Shown here: one piece after another, positions 30,950 through 38,647 of the stretch
How positions within the stretch are numbered: the stretch's first letter is position 1
Layout: each line of letters starts with the position of its first letter
Assembly: GCF_012971725.1 (NCBI RefSeq)
Contig: NZ_CP048833.1
Span: forward strand, 2,790,001 to 2,854,000
DNA: 64,000 nucleotides
DNA from: Pseudomonas multiresinivorans
Lineage (GTDB): Bacteria > Pseudomonadota > Gammaproteobacteria > Pseudomonadales > Pseudomonadaceae
Direction of reading: 5' to 3'
Program-made: the position numbers and the translations under genes
Notes under the pieces: model-generated
Told to the model about the DNA's origin: nothing
The model's input: the letters and a program-made list of their open reading frames with translations, nothing else
Databases searched by the model: none

Positions 30950-32248
30950 ATGAACAATCACTGCGGCTGGATCGACCTGGCGGGCGAATTGCCTGCGCGG
31001 CCGACGCTGAGCGGAACCCAGCGGGCAGACTGGCTGATCATCGGCGGCGGTATCACCGGACTGTCCGCCGCTCACACGCTGGCAGCGCGCTTTCCGCAAC
31101 AGCGCGTGGTGCTGCTGGAGCGCCAGCGCATCGCCCAGGGTGCCTCCGCGCGCAACTCCGGTTTCGTCGTCGCCCACGAGTTGCCCGCGGCCAGCGAACG
31201 CCTGGGGCAACCCGGCCATGCCGCCTACCAGGTGGCCTCGCGCATTGGCATCGCGGCAGCGCAGGAGGTCCGCCAGCGCATCGCCGAACTGAACATCGAC
31301 TGCGAGCTTTACAACGACGGCTATCACTTCGCCGCGCACCGTCCCGAGCACCTGGGCGACATCGACGGCATCCTTGCCACCCTGGCTGCGGTCGGCGCGA
31401 ACGCTCGCTACTACGAAGGCGCAGCGCTGGAGCAACGGCTCGGCAGCGCCTTCTACGCGCGGGCCATCCATTGCGCGGGCGGCAACGCGCTGCTGCAACC
31501 GGCGCGCTACGTGAAGGGACTGGCCGACAGCCTGCCGGCATCGGTGGACATCTTCGAGCAGAGCGGCGTGACCGACCTGCGCCGCAGCGGTCAGGGTTGG
31601 GTGGCACGCACTGCGCAGGGCGAGGTCCAGGCTTCGCAGGTGCTGGTCTGCCTGGGCGCATTCATCGCCCGCGCCGGTCTGCACGACAGCGGCGCCTTCC
31701 CGCTGGAACTCAGCGCCAGCATCACCCGCCCGCTGGATGAGCCACGCTGGCAAGCGCTGTTCGGCGAGCGTCAGTGGGGCGTGCTCGCGCCGTTGCCAGG
31801 TGGCGGCACTGTGCGCCTGCTGCCTGGCCGCCGACTGCTGATCCGCAATACCGTCGAGTACCGCCATCGCGACCTCGACAACCGCGCGCTGGCCGAGCGC
31901 CGTCGCCGCCATCTCATCGGTTTGCAGAAGCGTTTCCCCGGCATCGTCGACGCCGATATCGCCTACAGCTGGACCGGCCACTTGAGCGGCACCCGCTCCG
32001 GCGAGCCGTATTTCGCCCGCGTCGACCAGGGCCTGCATGCCGTGGCCGGCTGCAACGGTTCCGGCGTGGCGCGCGGCACCCTGTGGGGCCGCCTGCTGGT
32101 GGAAATGACGGTGGGCGACAGCTCGCCGGTGCTGGCCGATGTGCTGGCGCAGGCCACTCCCGGCTACCTGCCGCCCAGCCCGTTCTTCGATATCGGCGCC
32201 TCGCTGCGCATGGCCTGGGAAGTGCGCCGCGCGCGCGCCGAGGCCTGA
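30950..32248 (+). CDS. FAD-dependent amine oxidoreductase (PuuB/DAO-like)
   Basis: A 432-residue DAO-family flavoprotein with I-I-G-G-G-I-T-G-L-S-A-A near residue 29 and a C-terminal G-C-N-G-S-G-V-A-R-G-T substrate/FAD block. The sequence style resembles gamma-glutamylputrescine oxidoreductase. The ATG at 30950 is chosen for its AAGGAG 9 nt upstream; the longer frame from 30884 has no such site. It would oxidise an amine or amino acid to an imine in the cytoplasm. It is first in a LysR-controlled cluster with a polyamine-type binding protein and a DadA-like enzyme. Confidence 0.85.
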   Translation: MNNHCGWIDLAGELPARPTLSGTQRADWLIIGGGITGLSAAHTLAARFPQQRVVLLERQRIAQGASARNSGFVVAHELPAASERLGQPGHAAYQVASRIGIAAAQEVRQRIAELNIDCELYNDGYHFAAHRPEHLGDIDGILATLAAVGANARYYEGAALEQRLGSAFYARAIHCAGGNALLQPARYVKGLADSLPASVDIFEQSGVTDLRRSGQGWVARTAQGEVQASQVLVCLGAFIARAGLHDSGAFPLELSASITRPLDEPRWQALFGERQWGVLAPLPGGGTVRLLPGRRLLIRNTVEYRHRDLDNRALAERRRRHLIGLQKRFPGIVDADIAYSWTGHLSGTRSGEPYFARVDQGLHAVAGCNGSGVARGTLWGRLLVEMTVGDSSPVLADVLAQATPGYLPPSPFFDIGASLRMAWEVRRARAEA

Positions 32249-32292
32249 TTCATCGCTTTACCCACGCACGACACTCCATAACGACCAACTGC

Positions 32293-32300
32293 AAAAACAA
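32293..32300 (+). promoter_or_regulatory. A-rich Hfq/Crc-type motif before the binding protein gene
   Basis: AAAAACAA within a longer A-rich run (GCAAAAACAAAAACC) about 15 nt upstream of the ATG at 32315 fits AAnAAnAA. Confidence 0.45.
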
Positions 32301-32314
32301 AAACCGAGGGCAGC

Positions 32315-33412
32315 ATGATCAACCGATCCACGACACTGGCCAGCCTGACGCTGGCGGGCCTCACCCTGGCCGCAGGGGCCCAGGCGGCGCCGACCGTCAC
32401 CATCGCCAACTGGAGCAGCTACATCGCCGACGACACCCTGGCGAACTTCACCAAGCAGACCGGCATCCAGACCACCTACGACCTGGTGGACAGCAACGAG
32501 ACCACCGAAGCCAAGCTGATGACCGGCGCCAGCGGCTACGATCTGGCCAGCCCGTCCAACCACTTCCTGCCGCGGCTGATCAAGGCCGGCGCCATCCAGG
32601 AACTGGACAAGAGCAAGCTGCCCAACTGGAACAATCTCGACCCCAAGCTGATGAAGATCCTCGAGGTCAGCGATCCGGGTAACCGCTACGCCATTCCCTA
32701 CCTCTGGGTGACCGTGGGCATCGGCTACAACGAGGACAGGATCAAGGCCATCTTCGGCAACACCGATGTCACCCGCAGCTGGCAGCTGCTGTTCGACCCG
32801 AAGAACGCGGAGAAACTCGCCCAGTGCGGCATCGCGGTGATCGACAACGCCACCCAGATGGTGCCCATCACCCTCAAGGTGCTCGGCCGCGACCCGGCGA
32901 GCCAGAACCCGGACGACTTCAAGGCGGCCGAGGCGGCGCTGCAGGCGATCCGCCCGTCGATTCGCTACTTCCACCAGTCCAAGTACGTCAGCGACCTGGC
33001 CAACGGCAACATCTGCGTCGCCATCGGCTTCAGCGGCGACGTGCTGCAGGCCATGACCACCGCCCAGCAGGCCGGCAACGGCGTGAAGATCGGCTACAGC
33101 CTGCCGCGCGAAGGCAGCACCATCGCCGTGGACACCGTGACCATTCCCAAGGGCGCGCCGCACCTGGACAACGCCTACGCCTACATGAACTACCTGCTGC
33201 AACCCGAGGTAATCGCCAACATTACCAACGCCGTTCAGTACCCCAACGGCAACGCCGCCGCGAGCCAGTACGTGAAACCGGAACTGCTTGCGAATCCGGC
33301 CGTCTATCCGCCGCAGGAAGTGCTCGACACCCTGTTCCCGATCAAGACCCTGTCGCCCTCCGGGATGCGCATGAGCACCCGCCTGTGGACCCGAGTGATG
33401 AGCGGCAAATGA
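32315..33412 (+). CDS. Periplasmic solute-binding protein, spermidine/putrescine type
   Basis: A 365-residue PotD/PotF-like protein. The signal peptide spans about residues 1-25 (T-L-A-G-L-T-L-A-A-G-A-Q-A). Mature features are the early V-T-I-A-N-W-S-S-Y-I, Y-A-I-P-Y-L-W-V-T-V-G-I-G-Y-N and D-T-V-T-I-P-K-G-A-P-H-L-D-N-A-Y-A-Y-M-N-Y-L-L, all typical of polyamine-binding proteins. It binds its ligand in the periplasm, but no ABC permease or ATPase gene is present in this cluster. It overlaps the next gene by 4 bp. It may serve a transporter encoded elsewhere. Confidence 0.88.
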   Translation: MINRSTTLASLTLAGLTLAAGAQAAPTVTIANWSSYIADDTLANFTKQTGIQTTYDLVDSNETTEAKLMTGASGYDLASPSNHFLPRLIKAGAIQELDKSKLPNWNNLDPKLMKILEVSDPGNRYAIPYLWVTVGIGYNEDRIKAIFGNTDVTRSWQLLFDPKNAEKLAQCGIAVIDNATQMVPITLKVLGRDPASQNPDDFKAAEAALQAIRPSIRYFHQSKYVSDLANGNICVAIGFSGDVLQAMTTAQQAGNGVKIGYSLPREGSTIAVDTVTIPKGAPHLDNAYAYMNYLLQPEVIANITNAVQYPNGNAAASQYVKPELLANPAVYPPQEVLDTLFPIKTLSPSGMRMSTRLWTRVMSGK

Positions 33413-34677
33413 CCCAGCCCAACGACCTGCGCCGCCACGCCCTGGTGGTTGGCGCCGGCGTGGTCGGCCTGGCCACCGCGCTGCAACTGCAACGCCGCGA
33501 CTTCCGCGTGACCCTGCTGGACCGCAATCCGCCGGGCCTGGCCACGTCATTCGGCAACGCGTGCACCTTCGCCACCTACTCGGTGGAGCCGGTGGCCACG
33601 CCCGGTATCTGGCGCAAGGCGCCGGGCATGCTGCTGCGCCCGGACAGCCCGCTGGCGATCCGCCCGGCCTATCTGCCACGCATTGCGCCGTGGCTGCTGC
33701 GGTTCCTGGCAGCCTCGCGGCGTGATCGCGTCGAAGCCATCGGCCACGATCTCAATACCCTGCTGCGCCCTTGCATGGAGGCGTGGCAGGGGTTGTTCGA
33801 TGCGGCCGGCGCCAATGACCTGATCCGCCACGATGGCTCGCTGTATATCTTCGAGGAGCATGAACGCAGTGACGCCCAGGCCATGGTGGATTACCACCGG
33901 CGCTTCGAGGTGCCGATCCGCTTCGTCGAAGGCGGCGAGTTGCGCGAGCTGGAGCCGGCGCTCAACGCCCGCGCCAGCTGCGCGGTGGAGCTGCCGGGCG
34001 TGAGCCGCACGCTTGATCCGTACGCGCTGAGCATGCGCCTGTTCGAGCGTTTCGTTTCCATGGGCGGCGAGTTCCGTCGCGGCGAGCTGCTGGGCATCGA
34101 TCCGGCCGGGCAGGGCAGGGACGCGGTGCAGGCGCAACTGACGACCGGCGAGCGGCTGGCCGCCGACCGCGTGGCGCTGTGCACCGGCGCCTGGTCGCGC
34201 ACGCTGGTGGACCAATTGGGCGATGCCGTGCCGCAGGACACCGAGCGCGGTTACCACGTGCTCTTCGGCCATGCCGGGCAGGTGCTCAATCGCCCGGTGT
34301 GCTGGGGCGCCGGCGGCTTCTACATGACGCCCATGGCGCAGGGCCTGCGGGTGGCCGGCACGGTGGAATTCGCCGGACTGGAGGCGCTGCCGAGCCCGGC
34401 GCGCTACCGCTGCCTGACCCGTGGCGCGCGGCGCTTCCTGCGCCTGCAGCACGAGCCGGTGTCGCAGTGGATGGGCTTCCGCTCCTCGGTGCCGGACAGC
34501 ATGCCGGTGCTCGGCCCGTCCCGGCGGCTGCCGCAGGTGTTCTACAACTTCGGCCACGGCCACATCGGTCTGACCCTCGGCGCCATCACCGGCCAGTTGC
34601 TCGCCGAGCAGGCCAGCGACGTCGTCACCAGCGTGCCGGTGACGCCCTTCCTCGCCAGCCGCTTCAGCACGCGCTGA
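33409..34677 (+). CDS. D-amino acid dehydrogenase-like FAD oxidoreductase (DadA family)
   Basis: A 422-residue DAO-superfamily protein. V-V-G-A-G-V-V-G-L-A-T-A near residue 14 binds FAD; N-A-C-T-F near 48 and the C-terminal F-G-H-G-H-I-G-L-T-L-G motif are DadA-like. It would deaminate a D-amino or related amino acid and pass electrons to the respiratory chain. The start overlaps the previous stop (ATGA), so coupling to the binding protein is firm. Two different amine oxidoreductases plus a binding protein suggest stepwise oxidation of one amine. The substrate is unknown. Confidence 0.87.
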   Translation: MTQPNDLRRHALVVGAGVVGLATALQLQRRDFRVTLLDRNPPGLATSFGNACTFATYSVEPVATPGIWRKAPGMLLRPDSPLAIRPAYLPRIAPWLLRFLAASRRDRVEAIGHDLNTLLRPCMEAWQGLFDAAGANDLIRHDGSLYIFEEHERSDAQAMVDYHRRFEVPIRFVEGGELRELEPALNARASCAVELPGVSRTLDPYALSMRLFERFVSMGGEFRRGELLGIDPAGQGRDAVQAQLTTGERLAADRVALCTGAWSRTLVDQLGDAVPQDTERGYHVLFGHAGQVLNRPVCWGAGGFYMTPMAQGLRVAGTVEFAGLEALPSPARYRCLTRGARRFLRLQHEPVSQWMGFRSSVPDSMPVLGPSRRLPQVFYNFGHGHIGLTLGAITGQLLAEQASDVVTSVPVTPFLASRFSTR

Positions 34678-34709
34678 AGCGCCGGCATTCACCACGGACA
34701 TCTACCCCG

Positions 34710-34717
34710 AACAAGAA
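34710..34717 (+). promoter_or_regulatory. A-rich Hfq/Crc-type motif overlapping the EamA ribosome-binding site
   Basis: AACAAGAA at 34710-34717 overlaps AAGGAG at 34716-34721, 8 nt before the ATG at 34730. Confidence 0.5.
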
Positions 34718-34729
34718 GGAGAACACGAC

Positions 34730-35629
34730 ATGCCCCAGCTGACCCTCGTCGCCCCTCGCAGCCATGTCATGCGCAGCGTGGGCCTGATGCTGTTGTCGAT
34801 GTTCTGCTTCGCCGTGGTGGATGCACTGGCCAAGGTCGTGGCGCTGAAATACCCGGCCAACGAAGTGACCTTCTTCCGCATGGCCTTCGGCGTGCTGCCG
34901 GCCTTCCTGCTCTGCCTGCGTGGGCGGCCGCTGGTGCAGCGCTGGCGGCAGCTGGACGTGCGCGGGCAGAGCATCCGTGCGGTGACTTTGCTGGGTTCGT
35001 CCGCGCTGTTCTTCGCCGGGTTGCCCTATGTGCCCCTGAGTGAAGCTATCTCCATCGCCTATTCCGAGGCGCTGCTGGTGATAGTGCTGGCGCCGCTGCT
35101 GCTGGGCGAACGCCTGCTGCCGCGCAATGCGCTGGCGGCGGTGCTCGGCTTCCTCGGCGTGCTGATGGTGGTCAAGCCCGACAACGCCGAAGCCAGCCTG
35201 GCCGGTCCGGCGCTGCTGGTGGCCAGCGCCTTCTTCGGCGCGCTGTCGATGATCCAGATACGTCGCATCCGCGAGACCGACGACTCCACCACCACGGTGC
35301 TGTATTTCACCGTGGTCGGCACGCTGGTGACCGGCGCCACGCTGCCGTTTTCCTGGAGCACGCCGAGCCTGCCGGACCTGGGGCTGATGCTTGCCCTCGG
35401 CCTGTTGGCGACGCTGGGCCAACTGCTGTTCACCATCGCCGTGCGCCGCGCCCACGCGGCCACCCTGGCGCCTTACACCTACACCAGCATCATCTGGGCG
35501 AGCCTGCTCGGCTACCTGATCTGGGGCGAGGTGCTCAGCCTGCTGTCGTTGGTCGGCATCGTGCTGATCGTCGGCAGCGCGGTGGTTGTGGCGGTGCTGG
35601 AGCAGCCGCCGGAAGGCTCGGTGGTCTGA
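34730..35629 (+). CDS. EamA-family (DMT) transporter
   Basis: A 299-residue protein with about 10 membrane helices in two EamA repeats (about 20-145 and 160-290). Landmarks are F-C-F-A-V-V-D-A-L-A-K, A-I-S-I-A-Y-S-E-A-L-L-V-I-V-L-A-P-L-L-L-G-E-R and, in the second half, Y-T-Y-T-S-I-I-W-A-S-L-L-G-Y-L-I-W-G-E. Such proteins move metabolites across the inner membrane, often by export. AAGGAG precedes the ATG. It lies 52 bp after the DadA-like gene and probably belongs to the same operon. Confidence 0.88.
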   Translation: MPQLTLVAPRSHVMRSVGLMLLSMFCFAVVDALAKVVALKYPANEVTFFRMAFGVLPAFLLCLRGRPLVQRWRQLDVRGQSIRAVTLLGSSALFFAGLPYVPLSEAISIAYSEALLVIVLAPLLLGERLLPRNALAAVLGFLGVLMVVKPDNAEASLAGPALLVASAFFGALSMIQIRRIRETDDSTTTVLYFTVVGTLVTGATLPFSWSTPSLPDLGLMLALGLLATLGQLLFTIAVRRAHAATLAPYTYTSIIWASLLGYLIWGEVLSLLSLVGIVLIVGSAVVVAVLEQPPEGSVV

Positions 35630-35680
35630 TTTTCCAGGCTTCCCACTTGGCGCTGCGCGCCGATTCACAAGAGAGATTTC

Positions 35681-36079
35681 ATGCAACAGAAAGCCGTACT
35701 CGACCAGATCGACGTCACCCGCATCGTCGCTGCCGCCACCGACGAAGCCCGGCGCCAGGGCTGGGCCGTCTGCATCGCCGTGGCCGACGACGGCGGCCAC
35801 CCGCTGGCGCTGGTGCGCCTGGATGGCTGCGCCCAGGCCAGCGCCTATATCGCCACCGAGAAGGCCCGCAGCGCGGCTATCGGCCGGCGCGAGACCCGCG
35901 AGTACGAGAACATGGTCAACGGCGGCCGCACGGCCTTCCTCAGCGCGCCGCTGCTCACCTCCCTGGAGGGCGGCGTGCCGATCCTGGTGGGCGGGCAGGT
36001 GGTGGGTGCGGTCGGCGTTTCCGGCGTTCGCGCCGAGCAGGACGCGCAGGTCGCCAGGGCGGGAGTTGCCGGGCTCTGA
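35681..36079 (+). CDS. GlcG/HbpS family heme-binding-type protein
   Basis: A 132-residue protein of the GlcG/HbpS (DUF336) family. It shows the typical A-R-R-Q-G-W-A-V-C-I-A-V-A-D-D-G-G-H core, a K-A-R-S-A-A segment and a G-G-V-P-I-L-V-G-G-Q-V-V-G-A-V-G-V-S-G end. Members form octamers and some bind haem or cobalamin; in catabolic operons their role is unclear. There is no signal peptide. It is 51 bp after the EamA gene and is likely the last gene of the LysR-linked cluster. Confidence 0.87.
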   Translation: MQQKAVLDQIDVTRIVAAATDEARRQGWAVCIAVADDGGHPLALVRLDGCAQASAYIATEKARSAAIGRRETREYENMVNGGRTAFLSAPLLTSLEGGVPILVGGQVVGAVGVSGVRAEQDAQVARAGVAGL

Positions 36080-36494
36080 GGTAGGCGTTGGCATCGCTTG
36101 CGGGAGCAGGTCATGCGTGCTCCTCCTGCTTGGCGCCGGCATTGCCATTTACGTGGGAGCAATCGTCTTCTGCCGGGAAGTCCATACCTGCGTATCCCCT
36201 CTCCCCAGCCAGGGCTAGGGAGAGGGTAGGCCCTCGCGCTAGCGCTCCACTTACAGGCGAGCTTTCCGGGATCGCGAGGGCAACGCCTCGACTACCGGTC
36301 AGAATCCGGCCTGTCGGTCTGGTACCATGCCGCGCCGGCCTGCCAGACGACGCGTGATTGCACCGCGCCAGGTGCTGCCGGCTTCTTCCGTCCAACTGCG
36401 CTGCAAACAGGCCGCATCGATCGGAAAGCCCCCGCGCTCGGCGTGGTTGAGCCGCTTTTCCGCAGGATCGATGGGGACCTTCTGGAATCTCCCG
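36080..36494. other. Gene-free region before the PBP2 gene
   Basis: About 415 bp. It holds the hairpin at 36197-36226 and a GCGCTAGCGC palindrome at 36236-36245. A promoter for the PBP2 gene is expected but I could not identify one with confidence. No small gene is convincing. Confidence 0.4.
36197..36226. terminator. Intergenic hairpin of the CCCTCTCCC type
   Basis: CCCTCTCCC (36197-36205) pairs with GGGAGAGGG (36218-36226) around a 12-nt loop. Sequences of this kind recur between Pseudomonas genes, so it is either a terminator or a dispersed repeat. Confidence 0.5.
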
Positions 36495-38387
36495 ATGCAC
36501 GACCCGATCAAACTCAAGGACCACCAGCAGGAGTCGACGCTGGTCAACCGCCGGCTGATCGCCTGCGGCGCGTTGGTGGCCCTGATGAGCGTGACCCTGG
36601 TGGCGAGGATGTACTTCCTCCAGGTCACCGACTACGCGACCAACGCCACCGTCTCCGAGAACAACCGTATTCATGTGCTGCCGATTCCCCCGGAGCGCGG
36701 GCTGATCTTCGACCGCAATGGCAAGGTGCTGGCCGAGAACCTGCCCAGCTTCAACCTCACCCTGACCCGCGAGCGCGCTGGCAATTCCGAGGCGGTGCTC
36801 GATCAGGTCACCGATATTCTTCACCTGAGTGCCGAGCAACGCCTGCAGTGTGACAAGGCCCTGAAGAAGAGCCGCCATCCCTTCGAACCGGTCACCCTGC
36901 TGCATGAGCTGAGCGAGGAGCAGATCGCCCTCATCGAGGTCAATCGCTACAAGCTGCCGGGCATCGATGTGGATGCCGAATTCGTCCGTCACTACCCTTA
37001 CGGCGAGCATTTCGCCCACTCGGTCGGCTTTGTCGGGCGGATCAACGAGCGCGAGGCCACCCGCCTCGACAGCACCGAGTACCGCGGCACCGAGTACGTC
37101 GGCAAGACCGGCGTCGAGCACTTCTATGAATCGCAGCTGCATGGTCATGTGGGCTACGAGGAAGTGGAAACCAACGCCCAGGGCCGCGTCATGCGGGTGC
37201 TGAAGAAGGTTGCGCCGGTGGCCGGGGAGAACATCGTGCTGGGCCTTGACGTGGACCTGCAGGTCGCCGCCGAGAAGGCCCTGGGCGATCGCCGTGGCTC
37301 CGTGGTGGCGCTGGACCCGAACACCGGCCAGGTGCTGGCGATGGTCAGCAACCCGAGCTTCGACCCGAACCTCTTCGTCAACGGCATCAGCTCGGCGCAG
37401 TACGCCGAACTGCGTGATTCCATCGACCGGCCGCTGTTCAACCGGGCGCTGCGCGGCCTCTATTCGCCGGGCTCGACCATCAAGCCGGTGGTGGCCATCG
37501 CCGGGCTTGATACCGGCACCATCACGCCGGCCACGCGGGTCTTCGATCCGGGCTACTTCCAGCTGCCCAACTTCGACCACAAGTACCGCAACTGGAACCA
37601 CAGCGGCGATGGCTGGGTCGACCTCGACACGGCCATCAAGCGTTCCAACGACACCTACTTCTACGACGTCGCCCACAAGCTCGGCATCGACCGCATGCAC
37701 GACTACCTGAGCCGCTTCGGGCTCGGCAGCAAGGTCTCCATCGACATGGCCGAGGAATCCGCCGGGCTGATGCCGTCCCGCGAATGGAAACGCGCCACCC
37801 GGCGCCAGGCCTGGTTCCCCGGCGAGACGGTGATCCTCGGCATCGGCCAGGGCTACATGCAGGTGACGCCGCTGCAACTCGCCGAGGCGACCTCGCTGAT
37901 CGCCAGCAAGGGCGCCTGGCATCGGCCGCGACTGGCCGAGTCGGTGGGCGGGGAAGACGTTGTCGATGCCAATCCCATGCCCAACATCCACCTGAGCAAT
38001 CCCCGTGACTGGGATGCGGTGAACTACGGCATGCAACTGGTCATGCACGATCCGGGCGGTGGCGCGCGCGCCGCGGGGCAGGGCGCGCAGTACCGCATCG
38101 CCGGCAAGAGCGGCACCGCGCAGATCGTCGCGATCCGCCAGGGCGAGCGCTACAACCGCCTGAAAACCCAGGAGCGCCACCGCGACAACGCCTTGTTCGT
38201 CGGCTTCGCCCCGGCCAGCGATCCGTCCATCGTGGTCTCGGTGACCATCGAGAACGGCGAGGCCGGCGGCCGCGTGGCCGGGCCGGTGGTGCGCGAGATC
38301 ATGGACGCCTGGCTGCTCGACCAGGACGGCAAGCTCAAACCGCAGTACGCGGTCCCAGCGGAGACCGCGTCGGGCAAGCACGCCTGA
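36495..38387 (+). CDS. Penicillin-binding protein 2 (MrdA-type transpeptidase)
   Basis: A 630-residue class B PBP. It has one N-terminal membrane anchor (about residues 20-42), a PBP dimerisation domain starting R-G-L-I-F-D-R-N-G, then the transpeptidase domain with S-T-I-K (Ser327), S-N-D (Ser384) and K-S-G-T (Lys538). The spacing matches PBP2 enzymes that crosslink side-wall peptidoglycan with RodA during elongation. No rodA, rlpA or mreB gene is adjacent, so this may be a second copy apart from the main mrdA-rodA locus. The ATG at 36495 gives the usual M-x-x-P-I-x-L-K-D-H start; an in-frame ATG at 36471 is an alternative. Confidence 0.88.
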   Translation: MHDPIKLKDHQQESTLVNRRLIACGALVALMSVTLVARMYFLQVTDYATNATVSENNRIHVLPIPPERGLIFDRNGKVLAENLPSFNLTLTRERAGNSEAVLDQVTDILHLSAEQRLQCDKALKKSRHPFEPVTLLHELSEEQIALIEVNRYKLPGIDVDAEFVRHYPYGEHFAHSVGFVGRINEREATRLDSTEYRGTEYVGKTGVEHFYESQLHGHVGYEEVETNAQGRVMRVLKKVAPVAGENIVLGLDVDLQVAAEKALGDRRGSVVALDPNTGQVLAMVSNPSFDPNLFVNGISSAQYAELRDSIDRPLFNRALRGLYSPGSTIKPVVAIAGLDTGTITPATRVFDPGYFQLPNFDHKYRNWNHSGDGWVDLDTAIKRSNDTYFYDVAHKLGIDRMHDYLSRFGLGSKVSIDMAEESAGLMPSREWKRATRRQAWFPGETVILGIGQGYMQVTPLQLAEATSLIASKGAWHRPRLAESVGGEDVVDANPMPNIHLSNPRDWDAVNYGMQLVMHDPGGGARAAGQGAQYRIAGKSGTAQIVAIRQGERYNRLKTQERHRDNALFVGFAPASDPSIVVSVTIENGEAGGRVAGPVVREIMDAWLLDQDGKLKPQYAVPAETASGKHA

Positions 38388-38399
38388 GGCCGTGCCAGC

Positions 38400-38421
38400 A
38401 GCCCGGTCCGCGCACCGGGCT
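38400..38421. terminator. Bidirectional hairpin between PBP2 and fdsD
   Basis: AGCCCGGT and ACCGGGCT form a perfect 8-bp stem with a 6-nt loop, placed between two convergent stop codons. Confidence 0.7.
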
Positions 38422-38425
38422 TCGG

Positions 38426-38647
38426 CTAAACCTGTGCGGTCGCCTCTGCCAGTGCCGCTCGCACCAGGGGATGCAGTTCATCGCCCGGATTCTGCTCATG
38501 CCAGGCCTTGATTTCGCGGCGCATGGCGGGTGTCCAGAAGTTCTGCAGGTGTTGCTGCACGCCGCGCACCGCCAGCTCGTGGTCCGACTCGGTGGAGAAG
38601 TACTGGCCGATCTGGTTGGCCATCTTGATCAGGTTCTCGACGCTCAT
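38426..38647 (-). CDS. fdsD: Formate dehydrogenase delta subunit
   Basis: A 73-residue protein opening L-I-K-M-A-N-Q-I-G-Q-Y-F and containing H-L-Q-N-F-W-T-P-A-M-R-R-E-I, the signature of FdsD. It is a small cytoplasmic subunit needed for assembly or stability of the soluble NAD-dependent formate dehydrogenase. Its ATG overlaps the fdsA stop by 4 bp (ATGA), so translation is coupled. It is the last gene of the fds operon and ends at a bidirectional hairpin. Confidence 0.9.
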   Translation of the reverse strand: MSVENLIKMANQIGQYFSTESDHELAVRGVQQHLQNFWTPAMRREIKAWHEQNPGDELHPLVRAALAEATAQV

